Below, piece by piece: positions 33,132-42,214 of a stretch of 64,000 nt of DNA. The DNA is taken from the NCBI GenBank assembly GCA_946414885.1, contig CAMKQH010000004.1, forward strand, positions 1 to 64,000, in the 5' to 3' direction. Origin of the DNA: an uncultured Lachnospiraceae bacterium. Its GTDB lineage: Bacteria; Bacillota; Clostridia; Lachnospirales; Lachnospiraceae. The position numbers and the translations under genes were made by a program. Position 1 is the stretch's first letter, and the number at the start of each line of letters is the position of its first letter. The notes beneath the pieces were generated by a model. It searched no databases. It saw only the letters and a program-made list of their open reading frames with translations, and was not told where the DNA came from.

Positions 33132-33974
33132 ATGGCAACGAAAACGGAACTGAAACTGGAAAAAGCAGTGTTACAAGTGAAGGAAAGAACGAAATTTCAG
33201 CCTCTGGTTGCATTGGTATTGGGCTCTGGACTTGGTGATTTTGCAAAGAATTTACGGGTTGAATGCACGATTCCCTATTCTGAAATTGAAGGTTTTCCCG
33301 TTTCGACTGTGGCGGGGCATGATGGCAGGTTCATTTTTGGCTGGCTTGATCAAGTTCCCGTTGTTTGCATGAAGGGACGGGTTCATTTCTATGAAGGTTA
33401 TGAAGTGAGCGACGTGGTCATGCCCATCCGCCTGATGAAGCGTCTGGGAGCTAAGTTTCTGTTCTTGACGAATGCGGCAGGTGGCTTAAATGAGAAATTT
33501 CAGCCAGGCGACCTGATGATGATCCGCGATCATATTTCATTTTTTGTGCCCAATCCGTTAATTGGTCCCAATCCGGAATCCCTGGGAACGAGATTTCCTG
33601 ACATGTCCAACGTCTATGACCGGGATCTGCAGGACGTGATCTGGGAGGTTGCTTCCCAAGAGGGCATCAGAATACAAAAGGGCGTATATACGCAACTGAC
33701 GGGACCTTCTTACGAATCCCCCGCTGAGATCAAGGCACTTAGGGCACTGGGAACGGATGCGGTTGGAATGAGCACGGTTGTTGAGGCCATTGCCGCAAAT
33801 CACGCCGGCATGAAAATCTGTGGCATCTCCTGCATCAGTAATCTGGCCGCAGGTATGTCAATAGTGGCACTGAACCACAAAGAGGTACAGGAAACCGCAG
33901 ATCGCGCTGCGGCGAAGTTTACGGCGCTTGTTTCTGGCGTAATCCGTAAGATGGGAGAGATCGAGGGAATATGA
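33132..33974 (+). CDS. punA: Purine nucleoside phosphorylase
   Basis: This purine nucleoside phosphorylase of the trimeric PNP/MTAP group (280 residues) splits inosine and guanosine (and deoxy forms) with phosphate. LVLGSGLGDFAKN, GRVHFYEGY, TNAAGGLNEKFQPGDLM and GMSTVVEAIAANHAGMK mark phosphate, ribose and base contacts. AAGGAG lies ten bases before the ATG. The stop codon overlaps the cdd start (ATGA), so both nucleoside salvage enzymes are made together, and a purine-type permease follows. Confidence 0.95.
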   Translation: MATKTELKLEKAVLQVKERTKFQPLVALVLGSGLGDFAKNLRVECTIPYSEIEGFPVSTVAGHDGRFIFGWLDQVPVVCMKGRVHFYEGYEVSDVVMPIRLMKRLGAKFLFLTNAAGGLNEKFQPGDLMMIRDHISFFVPNPLIGPNPESLGTRFPDMSNVYDRDLQDVIWEVASQEGIRIQKGVYTQLTGPSYESPAEIKALRALGTDAVGMSTVVEAIAANHAGMKICGISCISNLAAGMSIVALNHKEVQETADRAAAKFTALVSGVIRKMGEIEGI

Positions 33975-34396
33975 TAAAAATGGATTTTGACGTACAAAAG
34001 CTGATCCTGCAGGCGCTTGGAGCACGGACCAAAGCATATGCGCCTTATTCCGGTTACAACGTTGGGGCAGCTCTTCTTTCCGAACAGGGAAGGGCATATC
34101 CGGGGTGCAACGTGGAAAACGCATCCTATGGCGCAACAATCTGCGCGGAGAGGGTTGCCTTTCTCCGGGCCGTTCAGGAGGGAGAACGTGATTTTAAGGC
34201 GATTGCGATCGTAGGCGGCAAGGCGAATCAGAAACCAGATTCCTATGCATTCCCGTGCGGCCTTTGCAGACAGGTGATGAGCGAATTTTGCAAGGAAGAT
34301 TTTGTGATCATCGCGGCAAAGACTCTGGAAGATTATAAGGTTTGTACGCTGGGTGAATTGTTGCCGCAAAGTTTTGGAAGTGCGCAGTTAAAGTAA
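33971..34396 (+). CDS. cdd: Cytidine deaminase
   Basis: The 141-residue tetrameric-type cytidine deaminase converts cytidine and deoxycytidine to uridine forms. YAPYSGYNVGAALL is the family start; the zinc site is formed by CAER (with the catalytic Glu) and PCGLCRQ. The start overlaps the punA stop by four bases, indicating coupled translation. An in-frame ATG three codons later (33980) is a possible alternative start with little effect on the protein. Confidence 0.95.
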   Translation: MIKMDFDVQKLILQALGARTKAYAPYSGYNVGAALLSEQGRAYPGCNVENASYGATICAERVAFLRAVQEGERDFKAIAIVGGKANQKPDSYAFPCGLCRQVMSEFCKEDFVIIAAKTLEDYKVCTLGELLPQSFGSAQLK

Positions 34397-34473
34397 TGGG
34401 ATGTAATTTGCCTAGAGCAAATTCATCATAAGAAAGGTTCTCTAATCAAAATAATACTTTAGGAGGAAAGAAC

Positions 34474-35901
34474 ATGTTAGAGAAAGTCTTCAAGCTCAAG
34501 GAAAACGGCACTACGGTAAGAACTGAGATCATCGCCGGTCTCACAACTTTCATGACGATGGCTTACATCATCGCATTGAATCCAAATCTTTTAACCGGAT
34601 TTGGAGCGGAAGGGCAGGCTCTTTGGAACGGCGTATTTTTGGCAACTTGTATTGCATCGGCCGTCGGCATGTTTATCATGGCCTTTGCAGCAAACAAACC
34701 ATTTGCAATGGCACCCGGAATGGGGCTCAACAGTTTCTTTGCACTGGTTGTTGCCAATTTGGCCAGCATTACGGGAATGAGTTACGTGGAATCTTATCAG
34801 TCGGCTTTGGTGATCGTTTTGATTGAAGGCATTATCTTTATATGTCTGTCCGTTCTCAGCGTTCGCGAAAAGATCGTGGAAGCCATTCCTTTGGGCGTTC
34901 GTCTGGGCATTGCGCCTTCCATCGGCATTATGCTGATGAACATTGGACTTGGTTCTAACGCAGGCGTTTATTCCGAGACGGGTGGACCTTTCTACATGAT
35001 GCGTGACTTCTTTGGCGCGCTTACGGCAGGTCAGGCAAAGACGGCCATGGGTTCCGGATATTCTCAGATGGTTCTGAGCGTTGTTACGGCGTTTGTAGGA
35101 CTCTTTTTGATCATTATCCTTGCACAGAAAAAGGTTAAGGCAGCCGTAATCATTGGCATGCTTTTCGCAAGCGTCGTTTATTGGGCTGGCGAAGCCATTT
35201 TCCTTGGCACTAATCCGTTTGCTTCCCTTGCAACGGCATCGTTCCTTCCGCCTTTCGCAGACATGGCAAACACCACATTGTTTAAGTTTAATTTTGAAGG
35301 ATTTATGAAAATCGGATCCTTTACGATCGTTACACTGATCGTAACCTTCTGCATCATTGACATGTTTGATACCATTGGTACGCTCGTTGGTACTGCAAGC
35401 CGCGCAGGCATGCTTGACAAGAATGGCAAAATGCCAAAGATGAAGGAAGCGCTTCTTGCAGACGCCATTGGTACCGTGGCTGGTTCCGCAACCGGTACTT
35501 CTACCGTAACCACGTTTATCGAATCCGCATCCGGTGTAGAGGCAGGCGGAAGAACCGGACTGACCGCGCTGACGACTGGAGTTATTTTCCTGGCATGCAT
35601 GTTTATTGCGCCCATTGCCGGAATCATTCCTCCTGCAGCAACCTCCGCTGCATTGATCTACGTTGGTATCTTAATGCTTAGCGGATTAAAGAACATTAAT
35701 TTTGATGACGTTTACCAGACGGTTCCCGTTGGACTTATGCTTCTTGCAATGCCCATTTCCTCATCCATTGGACATGCAATCGGCATTGGACTGATCTCTT
35801 ATACCGTATTAAAGATTTTCTGTGGAAAGGCAAAAGACGTTTCCGTACTTACCGCCATTTTGAGTTTGATCTTCCTGGTGAAATTCTTCCTGGCAGTCTA
35901 A
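34474..35901 (+). CDS. NCS2-family (AzgA-like) purine permease
   Basis: The 475-residue membrane protein has about 12 to 14 spans. TEIIAGLTTFMTMAYIIALNP at the start, MAPGMGLNSFFA, and the later DMFDTIGTLVGTAS and GTSTVTTFIESASGVEAGGR are signatures of the guanine/hypoxanthine/adenine branch of NCS2 transporters. It probably imports purine bases by proton symport, in keeping with punA just upstream. AGGAGG precedes the ATG. A 7-bp hairpin (AATTTGC at 34405 with GCAAATT at 34417) lies between cdd and this gene. I see no purine riboswitch in the 77-base gap. Confidence 0.93.
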   Translation: MLEKVFKLKENGTTVRTEIIAGLTTFMTMAYIIALNPNLLTGFGAEGQALWNGVFLATCIASAVGMFIMAFAANKPFAMAPGMGLNSFFALVVANLASITGMSYVESYQSALVIVLIEGIIFICLSVLSVREKIVEAIPLGVRLGIAPSIGIMLMNIGLGSNAGVYSETGGPFYMMRDFFGALTAGQAKTAMGSGYSQMVLSVVTAFVGLFLIIILAQKKVKAAVIIGMLFASVVYWAGEAIFLGTNPFASLATASFLPPFADMANTTLFKFNFEGFMKIGSFTIVTLIVTFCIIDMFDTIGTLVGTASRAGMLDKNGKMPKMKEALLADAIGTVAGSATGTSTVTTFIESASGVEAGGRTGLTALTTGVIFLACMFIAPIAGIIPPAATSAALIYVGILMLSGLKNINFDDVYQTVPVGLMLLAMPISSSIGHAIGIGLISYTVLKIFCGKAKDVSVLTAILSLIFLVKFFLAV

Positions 35902-35987
35902 AACTCTAAAATTTCGATTTATGCAATTAAGACGTGATTAAAATATAATGAATTGGCGGTAAATAAATCATTAAATCGTCTAAAATA

Positions 35988-36012
35988 AAGGGCGCCGGGC
36001 TTCGGCGCCCTT
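35988..36012 (+). terminator. Terminator-like hairpin after the purine permease
   Basis: AAGGGCGCCG (35988-35997) pairs with CGGCGCCCTT (36003-36012) around a five-base loop, followed by GACTTTTG. The stem is strong, the T run short. Confidence 0.8.
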
Positions 36013-36065
36013 GACTTTTGCCTCTTTACGTTTTATCGTAGTAGCGTATAAAATCGCAGGATGGT

Positions 36066-37784
36066 ATGGATATGGAATATGCAATTTTTGGGGCGTTGGT
36101 CGTAGTATTTTTTGTGGCGATCATAGTGAAGGACATTTTTAACGACAGAAAAAAAAGAAGGCTGTTTGAAAAAGAACTGCGGCAAAATTATGGCGTTCTT
36201 CGCAAACGAGAGGAAAAGATCGAACGGTTTCTTCGGATTGACCGCTATTTCGGGAAACATAAGGAGGAAGGTCAGGTAGACGACGTCACCTGGAATGACC
36301 TTGGAATGGATGACGTTTTCCGCAGCATGAATCACACGTACTCGGCAACGGGCGAGGAGTATTTATATCACGTGCTCAGGAGTGCCGGAAAAACGAAGGA
36401 AGAGCTTGAGGAATTTGAAACGCTGGTGAATCATTTCGTAAAAGAGGAAGATCAGCGGATTTACGTGCAGGTATTAATGGCGAAACTGGGCTACATGGGT
36501 AAGTTTTCGCTGTATGATTACTTGGATAATCTGGATTATTTGGGCGAGAGAAATAATAAAAGAGCCATTTTACTGGATCTGGCATTCATTCCCTGCATTG
36601 CGATCATGCCATTTTTCTTTAGTTATGGATTGATCGCCCTCGTGGCTCTGATGATTTTTAACGTTACGACGTACTTTAAGGAGAAGAACGAAATAGAACC
36701 TTATATCGTAAGCTTTCAATACGTGCTAAAGCTATTGGACGCTGCGGAACGGCTGGATAAGCTCCCAATGAAAGAGAAGGAAGAAACGCTTGAGAAAATC
36801 CTGGAAGACGTGCGAAAGACTTGTAAGGAGCTGGCACCGCTTCGAAGAGGCTCTTTTTGGGTTGTTTCAGGGAACGGATCCCTGGGAGGGAGCAATCCCG
36901 CCGATCTTTTGGTGGATTACGTAAAGATGACTTTCCACGTTGATCTGATGCAGTTCAACAAAATGCTTAATTTCCTTCGCGGGAACATTGATAAGGTGGA
37001 TGCCGTAAACACGCAGCTTGGTAAAATAGAAGCGAGCATTGCCGTTGGCGCATGGAGAACGGGCCTTCGGAAAAATGGAGCGGATTATTGTATTCCGAAA
37101 CTGTGGGAAGGAATGGCGGATTCGCTTAAGATCACGGATGCCTGGCATCCGCTATTGCAGGATCCCGTAAAAAATTCCCTGGAGACGGAAAAGGGCGTTC
37201 TGATCACGGGTTCCAATGCGTCTGGTAAATCCACGTTCTTAAAAACGGTTGCCATAAATGCTTTATTGGCACAGACGATCCATACCTGTACGGCATCTTC
37301 CTATGAGGCTCCATATTTTAGGATCTATTCCTCCATGGCGCTTCAGGATGACTTGGAGGGCGGAGACAGCTATTACGTTGTTGAAATCAAGGCTTTAAAG
37401 CGTATTTTGGATGCGGAAAAAGAGACTGGAAGACCCGTTCTTTGCTTTGTGGATGAAGTGCTCAGGGGAACCAACACCGTGGAAAGAATAGCGGCATCGA
37501 CGCAAATCCTAAAAAGCCTACACAAAAAAAGCGTTCTTTGTTTTGCTGCCACCCATGACATAGAACTGACGGAGCTTTTGAAGCAGGATTTCAATAACTA
37601 TCATTTCGAGGAAGAGATTGTTGACGGCGACGTAATCTTCCAATACAAGCTTCTTCCCGGAAAAGCAACGACGAGAAATGCCATTCAGTTGTTGGAAATC
37701 ATTGGCTATGACGGTGACGTTATCGCTAATGCAAGGGGAATGGCAGAGCACTTTGTGGAATCTGGCCAGTGGAGCATGCAATAG
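36066..37784 (+). CDS. Membrane-anchored MutS-domain ATPase
   Basis: The 572-residue protein has an N-terminal span (about 5-23), a helical region, two further spans (about 165-200: LDLAFIPCIAIMPFFFSYGL and following) and a C-terminal MutS-type ATPase: Walker A GSNASGKST (about 382-390), ALQDDLEGGDSYYVVEIKAL, Walker B LCFVDEVLRGTNT (about 460) and AATHDIELTELL. It lacks the mismatch-binding domain and its FYE motif, so it is not a repair MutS. Such membrane MutS-like proteins are widespread in Firmicutes and Bacteroidetes with no known role. The start is uncertain between ATG 36066 and 36072, and the ribosome binding site is weak. Confidence 0.92.
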   Translation: MDMEYAIFGALVVVFFVAIIVKDIFNDRKKRRLFEKELRQNYGVLRKREEKIERFLRIDRYFGKHKEEGQVDDVTWNDLGMDDVFRSMNHTYSATGEEYLYHVLRSAGKTKEELEEFETLVNHFVKEEDQRIYVQVLMAKLGYMGKFSLYDYLDNLDYLGERNNKRAILLDLAFIPCIAIMPFFFSYGLIALVALMIFNVTTYFKEKNEIEPYIVSFQYVLKLLDAAERLDKLPMKEKEETLEKILEDVRKTCKELAPLRRGSFWVVSGNGSLGGSNPADLLVDYVKMTFHVDLMQFNKMLNFLRGNIDKVDAVNTQLGKIEASIAVGAWRTGLRKNGADYCIPKLWEGMADSLKITDAWHPLLQDPVKNSLETEKGVLITGSNASGKSTFLKTVAINALLAQTIHTCTASSYEAPYFRIYSSMALQDDLEGGDSYYVVEIKALKRILDAEKETGRPVLCFVDEVLRGTNTVERIAASTQILKSLHKKSVLCFAATHDIELTELLKQDFNNYHFEEEIVDGDVIFQYKLLPGKATTRNAIQLLEIIGYDGDVIANARGMAEHFVESGQWSMQ

Positions 37785-37799
37785 CAGAAAATGACGGGC

Positions 37800-37828
37800 T
37801 TGACGAAGAAGTCCGCAATTGATATACT
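37800..37828 (+). promoter_or_regulatory. Sigma-A promoter for the small membrane peptide and WYL regulator
   Basis: TTGACG (37800-37805), a 17-base spacer and TATACT (37823-37828). Confidence 0.82.
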
Positions 37829-37909
37829 TGACGTTGAGAGAAGTTTATGGGACTTTTATTATGTGTAGAATCGCTGTCAGTCAGTGATCTGGAAATGGAG
37901 TGACGAAGT

Positions 37910-38071
37910 ATGGAATTTTTAAATGCTTTGGCTAGTTACGGACTTTTATTACTTTGTTTTGTTGCCGTAGGCGTGGCTGCCGTATTTTTTGGAATCTTTA
38001 TGAGAAAACGTAAGGATGCTGCTCTCGAGAGGGAAGCGGCCGCTAACGCTGATCAACAGGAAAATGCCTAA
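37910..38071 (+). CDS. 53-residue single-span membrane peptide
   Basis: The peptide begins MEFLNALASYG; residues 8-31 form one hydrophobic span (YGLLLLCFVAVGVAAVFFGI), followed by the basic stop-transfer segment MRKRKD and a polar Ala/Glu-rich tail ending QQENA. The orientation should be N-out, C-in. GGAG lies nine bases before the ATG and a good promoter stands at 37800. The WYL regulator begins 19 bases after its stop, so the two are probably one transcript. I do not recognise a family. Confidence 0.75.
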   Translation: MEFLNALASYGLLLLCFVAVGVAAVFFGIFMRKRKDAALEREAAANADQQENA

Positions 38072-38090
38072 ACCTCAAAAGGAGTAAGGG

Positions 38091-39089
38091 ATGCCAAAAT
38101 CTTCGGGACAAAAATTAAAGCTTTTATATTTGATCCAATTGCTTGAGGAGGAAAGCTGCGAAGCTTTTCCCGTCAGCACGAACCGCATCATCGAATACCT
38201 TGATTCAAAGGGGATTCATGCGGAGCGGAAAAGCATTTATGACGACGTGGAAAGGCTTAGGGAATTTGGTTTTGACGTATTACAAAACAGCAGCCGGAAC
38301 GGCGGAGGGTATTTTCTCGGAGAGCGGGAATTTGAATTGCCCGAGTTGAAGCTTTTGGTGGATGCGGTGGAATCCTCCAGGTTTATCACGGCAAAAAAAT
38401 CCCGGGAACTGATCGCCAAGCTGGAACGGTTTGCGGGAAAGCATGACGCAGGGAAGCTGCAGAGACAGGTCCACGTGCTTGGACGCGTAAAAACGGATAA
38501 TGAAAGTATCTATTACAGCATCGACAACGTGCATCGCGCCATCCAGGAAAACAAAAAGATTTCTTTCCAGTACATGGATTGGAACATTGAGAAGGAAATG
38601 GTACCCAGAAAGCAGGAAGAGCGAGTTGTAAGTCCGTGGGCACTTCTTTGGCAGAATGAAAACTATTATCTGGTCGCCTTTGATGACGAAGCACAGGCCA
38701 TACGACATTTCCGCGTGGACAAGATGGGGAAGGTAAAGGTTCTTACGGTTTCCAGGGACGGTGCCAAACAATTTGACAAAATTGATCTTGCAGCATATTC
38801 AAATCAAACGTTTGGAATGTATGGCGGTACGGAGGAAATCGTGATCCTGAGTTTCCCGGAATCCCTGCTTGGCGTGGCGGTTGACCGCTTTGGTAAAGAC
38901 ATTGGACTCCGAAAGGAAAAAAACGGCAGGATCCGCATCAGAGTAAAGCTTACGGTGTCACCGCAGTTTTTTGGATGGATGGCAGGATTGGGCAAAGAGA
39001 CGAAAATCGTCAGCCCGGACTGGGTCCGTGAAAAATATATGGATCATCTTCGCAGTATCGTGGAAAATGGTCTTGACCAAGTTGAATAG
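38091..39089 (+). CDS. WYL-domain transcriptional regulator
   Basis: The 332-residue regulator has an N-terminal winged helix (about 8-65, with STNRIIEYLDSKG and ERKSIYDDVERLREFG), a WYL domain (about 145-225: ERVVSPWALLWQNENYYLVA and IRHFRVDKM) and a C-terminal WCX domain (about 245-330). WYL domains sense ligands, often nucleic acids or nucleotides, and many regulate DNA damage or defence genes, but here no defence genes lie alongside. AAAAGGAG precedes the ATG. It shares a promoter with the 53-residue membrane peptide. A terminator follows. Confidence 0.93.
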   Translation: MPKSSGQKLKLLYLIQLLEEESCEAFPVSTNRIIEYLDSKGIHAERKSIYDDVERLREFGFDVLQNSSRNGGGYFLGEREFELPELKLLVDAVESSRFITAKKSRELIAKLERFAGKHDAGKLQRQVHVLGRVKTDNESIYYSIDNVHRAIQENKKISFQYMDWNIEKEMVPRKQEERVVSPWALLWQNENYYLVAFDDEAQAIRHFRVDKMGKVKVLTVSRDGAKQFDKIDLAAYSNQTFGMYGGTEEIVILSFPESLLGVAVDRFGKDIGLRKEKNGRIRIRVKLTVSPQFFGWMAGLGKETKIVSPDWVREKYMDHLRSIVENGLDQVE

Positions 39090-39152
39090 CAAGGCGATTT
39101 GCCGTACAACGATGCTAATTATCAGTAAATTGATTTGTCAATCCCTTTTTCT

Positions 39153-39186
39153 AAAAAGGTTCCTAAAATTTTGGGAGCCTTTTTTT
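39153..39186 (+). terminator. Intrinsic terminator after the WYL regulator
   Basis: AAAAAGGTTCC (39153-39163) pairs with GGAGCCTTTTT from 39174 on, with one G-T pair and a T run. Confidence 0.85.
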
Positions 39187-39200
39187 GTTGAGTTTTTACG

Positions 39201-39230
39201 TTGACAGAAAGCGGAAATTCCTTTTATACT
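39201..39230 (+). promoter_or_regulatory. Sigma-A promoter for nrdD-nrdG
   Basis: TTGACA (39201-39206), an 18-base spacer and TATACT (39225-39230). The start site would fall next to the first NrdR box. Confidence 0.85.
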
Positions 39231-39240
39231 TGATACGCTG

Positions 39241-39256
39241 GCACAATATATTGGGA
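39241..39256 (+). promoter_or_regulatory. NrdR box 1
   Basis: GCACAATATATTGGGA fits the 16-base NrdR consensus (ACACWATATATWGTGT type) and lies just downstream of the -10 box. NrdR represses ribonucleotide reductase genes when dATP/ATP levels are high. Confidence 0.85.
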
Positions 39257-39271
39257 AAGCCCTTGTTTTTC

Positions 39272-39287
39272 GATCAATATATTGTAT
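39272..39287 (+). promoter_or_regulatory. NrdR box 2
   Basis: GATCAATATATTGTAT is the second NrdR site, 31 bases (three helical turns) from the first. Paired boxes at this distance are the usual arrangement for NrdR operators. Confidence 0.85.
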
Positions 39288-39324
39288 CGATAATCAGCCT
39301 TTAATAAAGAAATGGGGGAGCGTC

Positions 39325-41517
39325 ATGAGTAGTAATTTTGATCACGCACAGCAAAATGATGAAGTGAATTATGGGGAGGAATATCGCCCTTCCAAACAGG
39401 TCTTTGTCATTAAGAAGGACGGAAGCAAAGAGGCTTTTAACGTTCAAAAGGTGATCAATGCCGTTGGCAAGAGTGCGTACCGCGCGCTGACGAAGTTCAC
39501 GGAAGCAGAAAAGCGCAGCATCTGCCAGCACGTAATCGATAAGATCGATGAATTTGAAAGCAATGAGATTCCCATCGCGATCATGCATAACGTGGTGGAA
39601 TCCGCATTGGAGGAAGTAAAACCCATCGTTGCGAAGAGTTACCGCGATTACAGAAATTACAAGCAGGATTTTGTCAGAATGATGGATGACGTCTACAAAA
39701 AGAGCCAGTCCATCATGTATATCGGAGACAAGGAGAATGCCAATACGGATTCCGCTTTGGTTTCCACCAAGAGAAGTCTTGTATTTAATCAGTTTAACAA
39801 GGAATTATACCAGAAGTTCTTTATGACGACCGAGGAGATCCAGGCCTGCCGTGACGGATACATCTACGTGCATGACATGTCCGCAAGGCGTGATACCATG
39901 AACTGCTGTCTCTTTAACGTGAAGGAAGTGCTTTCCGGCGGATTTGAGATGGGAAACATTTGGTATAATGAGCCGAAAACCTTGGATACGGCTTTTGACG
40001 TGATCGGAGACATCGTTCTTTCCGCAGCTAGCCAGCAGTACGGCGGATTTACCGTACCGGAAGTGGACAAGATATTAGAGCCCTATGCGGAGAAATCCTA
40101 CAAGAAGTACGTTGACAAGTACGTTGGCCTTGGCATCGCCCAAGAAAAGGCGGAAGAGGTTGCACTCGCCGACGTGACGAGAGATTTTGAACAGGGATTT
40201 CAGGGATGGGAATATAAGTTTAACACCGTTGCCTCCAGCAGAGGTGACTATCCCTTCATTACCGTGACGGCAGGCATTGGCACGGGAAGATTTGCGCGTC
40301 TTGCCACGATCCAGATGCTGAACGTCAGAAAGAAAGGACAGGGCAAGGCGAACTGCAAGAAGCCCGTGTTATTCCCGAAGATCGTATTTTTGTATGACGA
40401 AAACCTTCACGGCCCCGGAAAGGAAATGGAGGACGTGTTCAATGCGGGCGTGGAATGCTCTGCAAAGACCATGTATCCGGATTGGCTGAGCCTGACCGGA
40501 AAGGGCTACGTTGCAAGCATGTACAAGCAATACGGCAGGGTTGTTTCGCCGATGGGCTGCCGCGCGTTCCTTTCTCCTTGGTATGAGAGAGGCGGCATGC
40601 ATCCCGCAGACGATGATGACAAGCCGATCTTTGTAGGACGCTTTAACATTGGCGCGGTTTCGCTTCACCTTCCCATGATCCTGGAGAAGTCCAGGAAGGA
40701 AAGCCGTGATTTTTATGAGGTTCTTGATTACTACCTGAACCTGATCCGTCAGCTCCATATCAGAACCTACGCATATCTTGGAGAAATGCGTGCTTCAACG
40801 AACCCGCTGGCTTACTGCGAGGGCGGATTCCTTGGCGGACACTTAAAGCTCACCGATAAGATCAAGCCGCTTCTGAAGGCTGCAACCGCTAGCTTTGGAA
40901 TCACGGCACTGAACGAGCTGCAGGAGCTTTACAACGGCAAGTCCCTCGTTGAGGACGGAGCCTTTGCCTTAGAGGTGATGGAGCACATCAACAAAAAGAT
41001 TGCCGAATTCAAGGAAGCTGACGGCAACCTCTATGCAATCTACGGAACGCCTGCAGAGAGCCTTTGCGGTCTCCAGGTAAAGCAGTTTAGAAAGAAATAC
41101 GGAATCATTGAAGGCGTTTCCGATAGGGAATACGTCAGCAATTCCTTCCACTGCCACGTGACCGAGAACATCACGCCCATTCAGAAACAGGATCTCGAAA
41201 ACCGATTTTGGGATCTGGCAAACGGCGGAAAGATCCAGTACGTAAAATATCCGATCGATTACAACATCGAGGCCGTTAAGTCGTTGATCTACAGGGCCAT
41301 GGAAATGGGATTTTACGAGGGCGTAAATCTGTCCCTGGCATATTGTGACGATTGCGGTCATCAGGAGTTGGAAATGGACGTTTGTCCGAAGTGCGGAAGC
41401 AGAAACCTTACGAAGATCGACCGCATGAACGGTTATCTGTCTTACTCGAGAGTACATGGCGACAGCCGCCTGAATGACGCGAAGATGGCTGAGATCAAGG
41501 AAAGAGTGTCCATGTAA
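39325..41517 (+). CDS. nrdD: Anaerobic (class III) ribonucleoside-triphosphate reductase
   Basis: The 730-residue NrdD makes dNTPs without oxygen. An N-terminal ATP-cone (about 20-110: VFVIKKDGSKEAFNVQKV) gives allosteric on/off control. The central barrel contains ITVTAGIGTGRFARLATIQM. The C-terminal zinc site CDDCGHQELEMDVCPKCG precedes the glycyl-radical loop RMNGYLSYSR, with Gly703 the probable radical residue. The glycyl radical is made by the NrdG activase encoded 48 bases downstream. Expression is probably repressed by NrdR through the two boxes upstream. No aerobic reductase is in the window. Confidence 0.97.
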   Translation: MSSNFDHAQQNDEVNYGEEYRPSKQVFVIKKDGSKEAFNVQKVINAVGKSAYRALTKFTEAEKRSICQHVIDKIDEFESNEIPIAIMHNVVESALEEVKPIVAKSYRDYRNYKQDFVRMMDDVYKKSQSIMYIGDKENANTDSALVSTKRSLVFNQFNKELYQKFFMTTEEIQACRDGYIYVHDMSARRDTMNCCLFNVKEVLSGGFEMGNIWYNEPKTLDTAFDVIGDIVLSAASQQYGGFTVPEVDKILEPYAEKSYKKYVDKYVGLGIAQEKAEEVALADVTRDFEQGFQGWEYKFNTVASSRGDYPFITVTAGIGTGRFARLATIQMLNVRKKGQGKANCKKPVLFPKIVFLYDENLHGPGKEMEDVFNAGVECSAKTMYPDWLSLTGKGYVASMYKQYGRVVSPMGCRAFLSPWYERGGMHPADDDDKPIFVGRFNIGAVSLHLPMILEKSRKESRDFYEVLDYYLNLIRQLHIRTYAYLGEMRASTNPLAYCEGGFLGGHLKLTDKIKPLLKAATASFGITALNELQELYNGKSLVEDGAFALEVMEHINKKIAEFKEADGNLYAIYGTPAESLCGLQVKQFRKKYGIIEGVSDREYVSNSFHCHVTENITPIQKQDLENRFWDLANGGKIQYVKYPIDYNIEAVKSLIYRAMEMGFYEGVNLSLAYCDDCGHQELEMDVCPKCGSRNLTKIDRMNGYLSYSRVHGDSRLNDAKMAEIKERVSM

Positions 41518-41565
41518 ATCCCGGAAATCGTGGGAAGTAATTGAGATTGGAGTGTTTAAGGCATT

Positions 41566-42135
41566 ATGCGTTATCATAATATCACCAAGGACGACATGCT
41601 AAACGGAGACGGACTTCGCGTTGTCCTTTGGGTTGCTGGTTGTAATCATTGCTGCAAGGATTGCCAAAATCCCATCACCTGGGATCCGGACGGCGGACTT
41701 CTCTTTGATGAAAACGCAAGGCAGGAGATCTTTGATCAGCTTGACAAGTCCTATATTTCCGGAATCACGTTTTCCGGCGGAGATCCCCTGCATCCCGCAA
41801 ACCGCGCGGACGTAAGGAATCTCATGGAAGAGATCAAGGAGAAATATCCGAAAAAAACAATCTGGCTCTATACCGGTGACGTTTGGGAGAACATTTGGCA
41901 GTATCCCATGATGAAATTCGTGGACGTACTCGTGGACGGTGAATTTCACGTGGAGGAAAAGGATAATCAGCTTCTTTGGAAGGGGAGTAAGAATCAACGC
42001 GTGATCAAGGTGCAGGAGAGCTTAAAGCAAGAAAATCCCTTGATTCCCGTCCTGCATTGCGGTGATTATTCCAGGGAGCCGGTTAGTGCGCCGCAGACGC
42101 TAAAGGATGCACCCGTGACGTCCTGCCTGCTATAA
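41566..42135 (+). CDS. nrdG: NrdG, glycyl-radical activating enzyme for NrdD
   Basis: This 189-residue radical-SAM activase has AGCNHCCKDCQNP with the Cx3Cx2C cluster motif at the N-terminus, the GGDPL box (SGGDPLHPANR) and WLYTGDVWENI. It abstracts hydrogen from the NrdD glycine to create the radical. It is somewhat longer than the typical 155-175 residues because of a C-terminal tail (VLHCGDYSREPVSAP) with no known role. It lies in the same operon as nrdD, downstream of the NrdR-controlled promoter. Confidence 0.96.
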   Translation: MRYHNITKDDMLNGDGLRVVLWVAGCNHCCKDCQNPITWDPDGGLLFDENARQEIFDQLDKSYISGITFSGGDPLHPANRADVRNLMEEIKEKYPKKTIWLYTGDVWENIWQYPMMKFVDVLVDGEFHVEEKDNQLLWKGSKNQRVIKVQESLKQENPLIPVLHCGDYSREPVSAPQTLKDAPVTSCLL

Positions 42136-42174
42136 AACAACTGAGAGAACGGCATATATAACACGTTTAGGGGC

Positions 42175-42203
42175 TTGTTGTAAAAGAAAAAATTTTATAT
42201 AAT
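42175..42203 (+). promoter_or_regulatory. Sigma-A promoter for dut
   Basis: TTGTTG (42175-42180), a 17-base spacer and a perfect TATAAT (42198-42203). Confidence 0.75.
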
Positions 42204-42214
42204 ACTGTTTGACT

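Noticed and set aside
34397..34473. Purine riboswitch before the NCS2 permease
   Set aside because: The gap is only 77 bases and lacks the three-way junction pattern; only a 7-bp hairpin is present.
38091..39089. WYL regulator as sign of a defence island
   Set aside because: Neighbours are housekeeping genes (MutS-like ATPase, nrdD); no nuclease, restriction, toxin or phage gene is adjacent.
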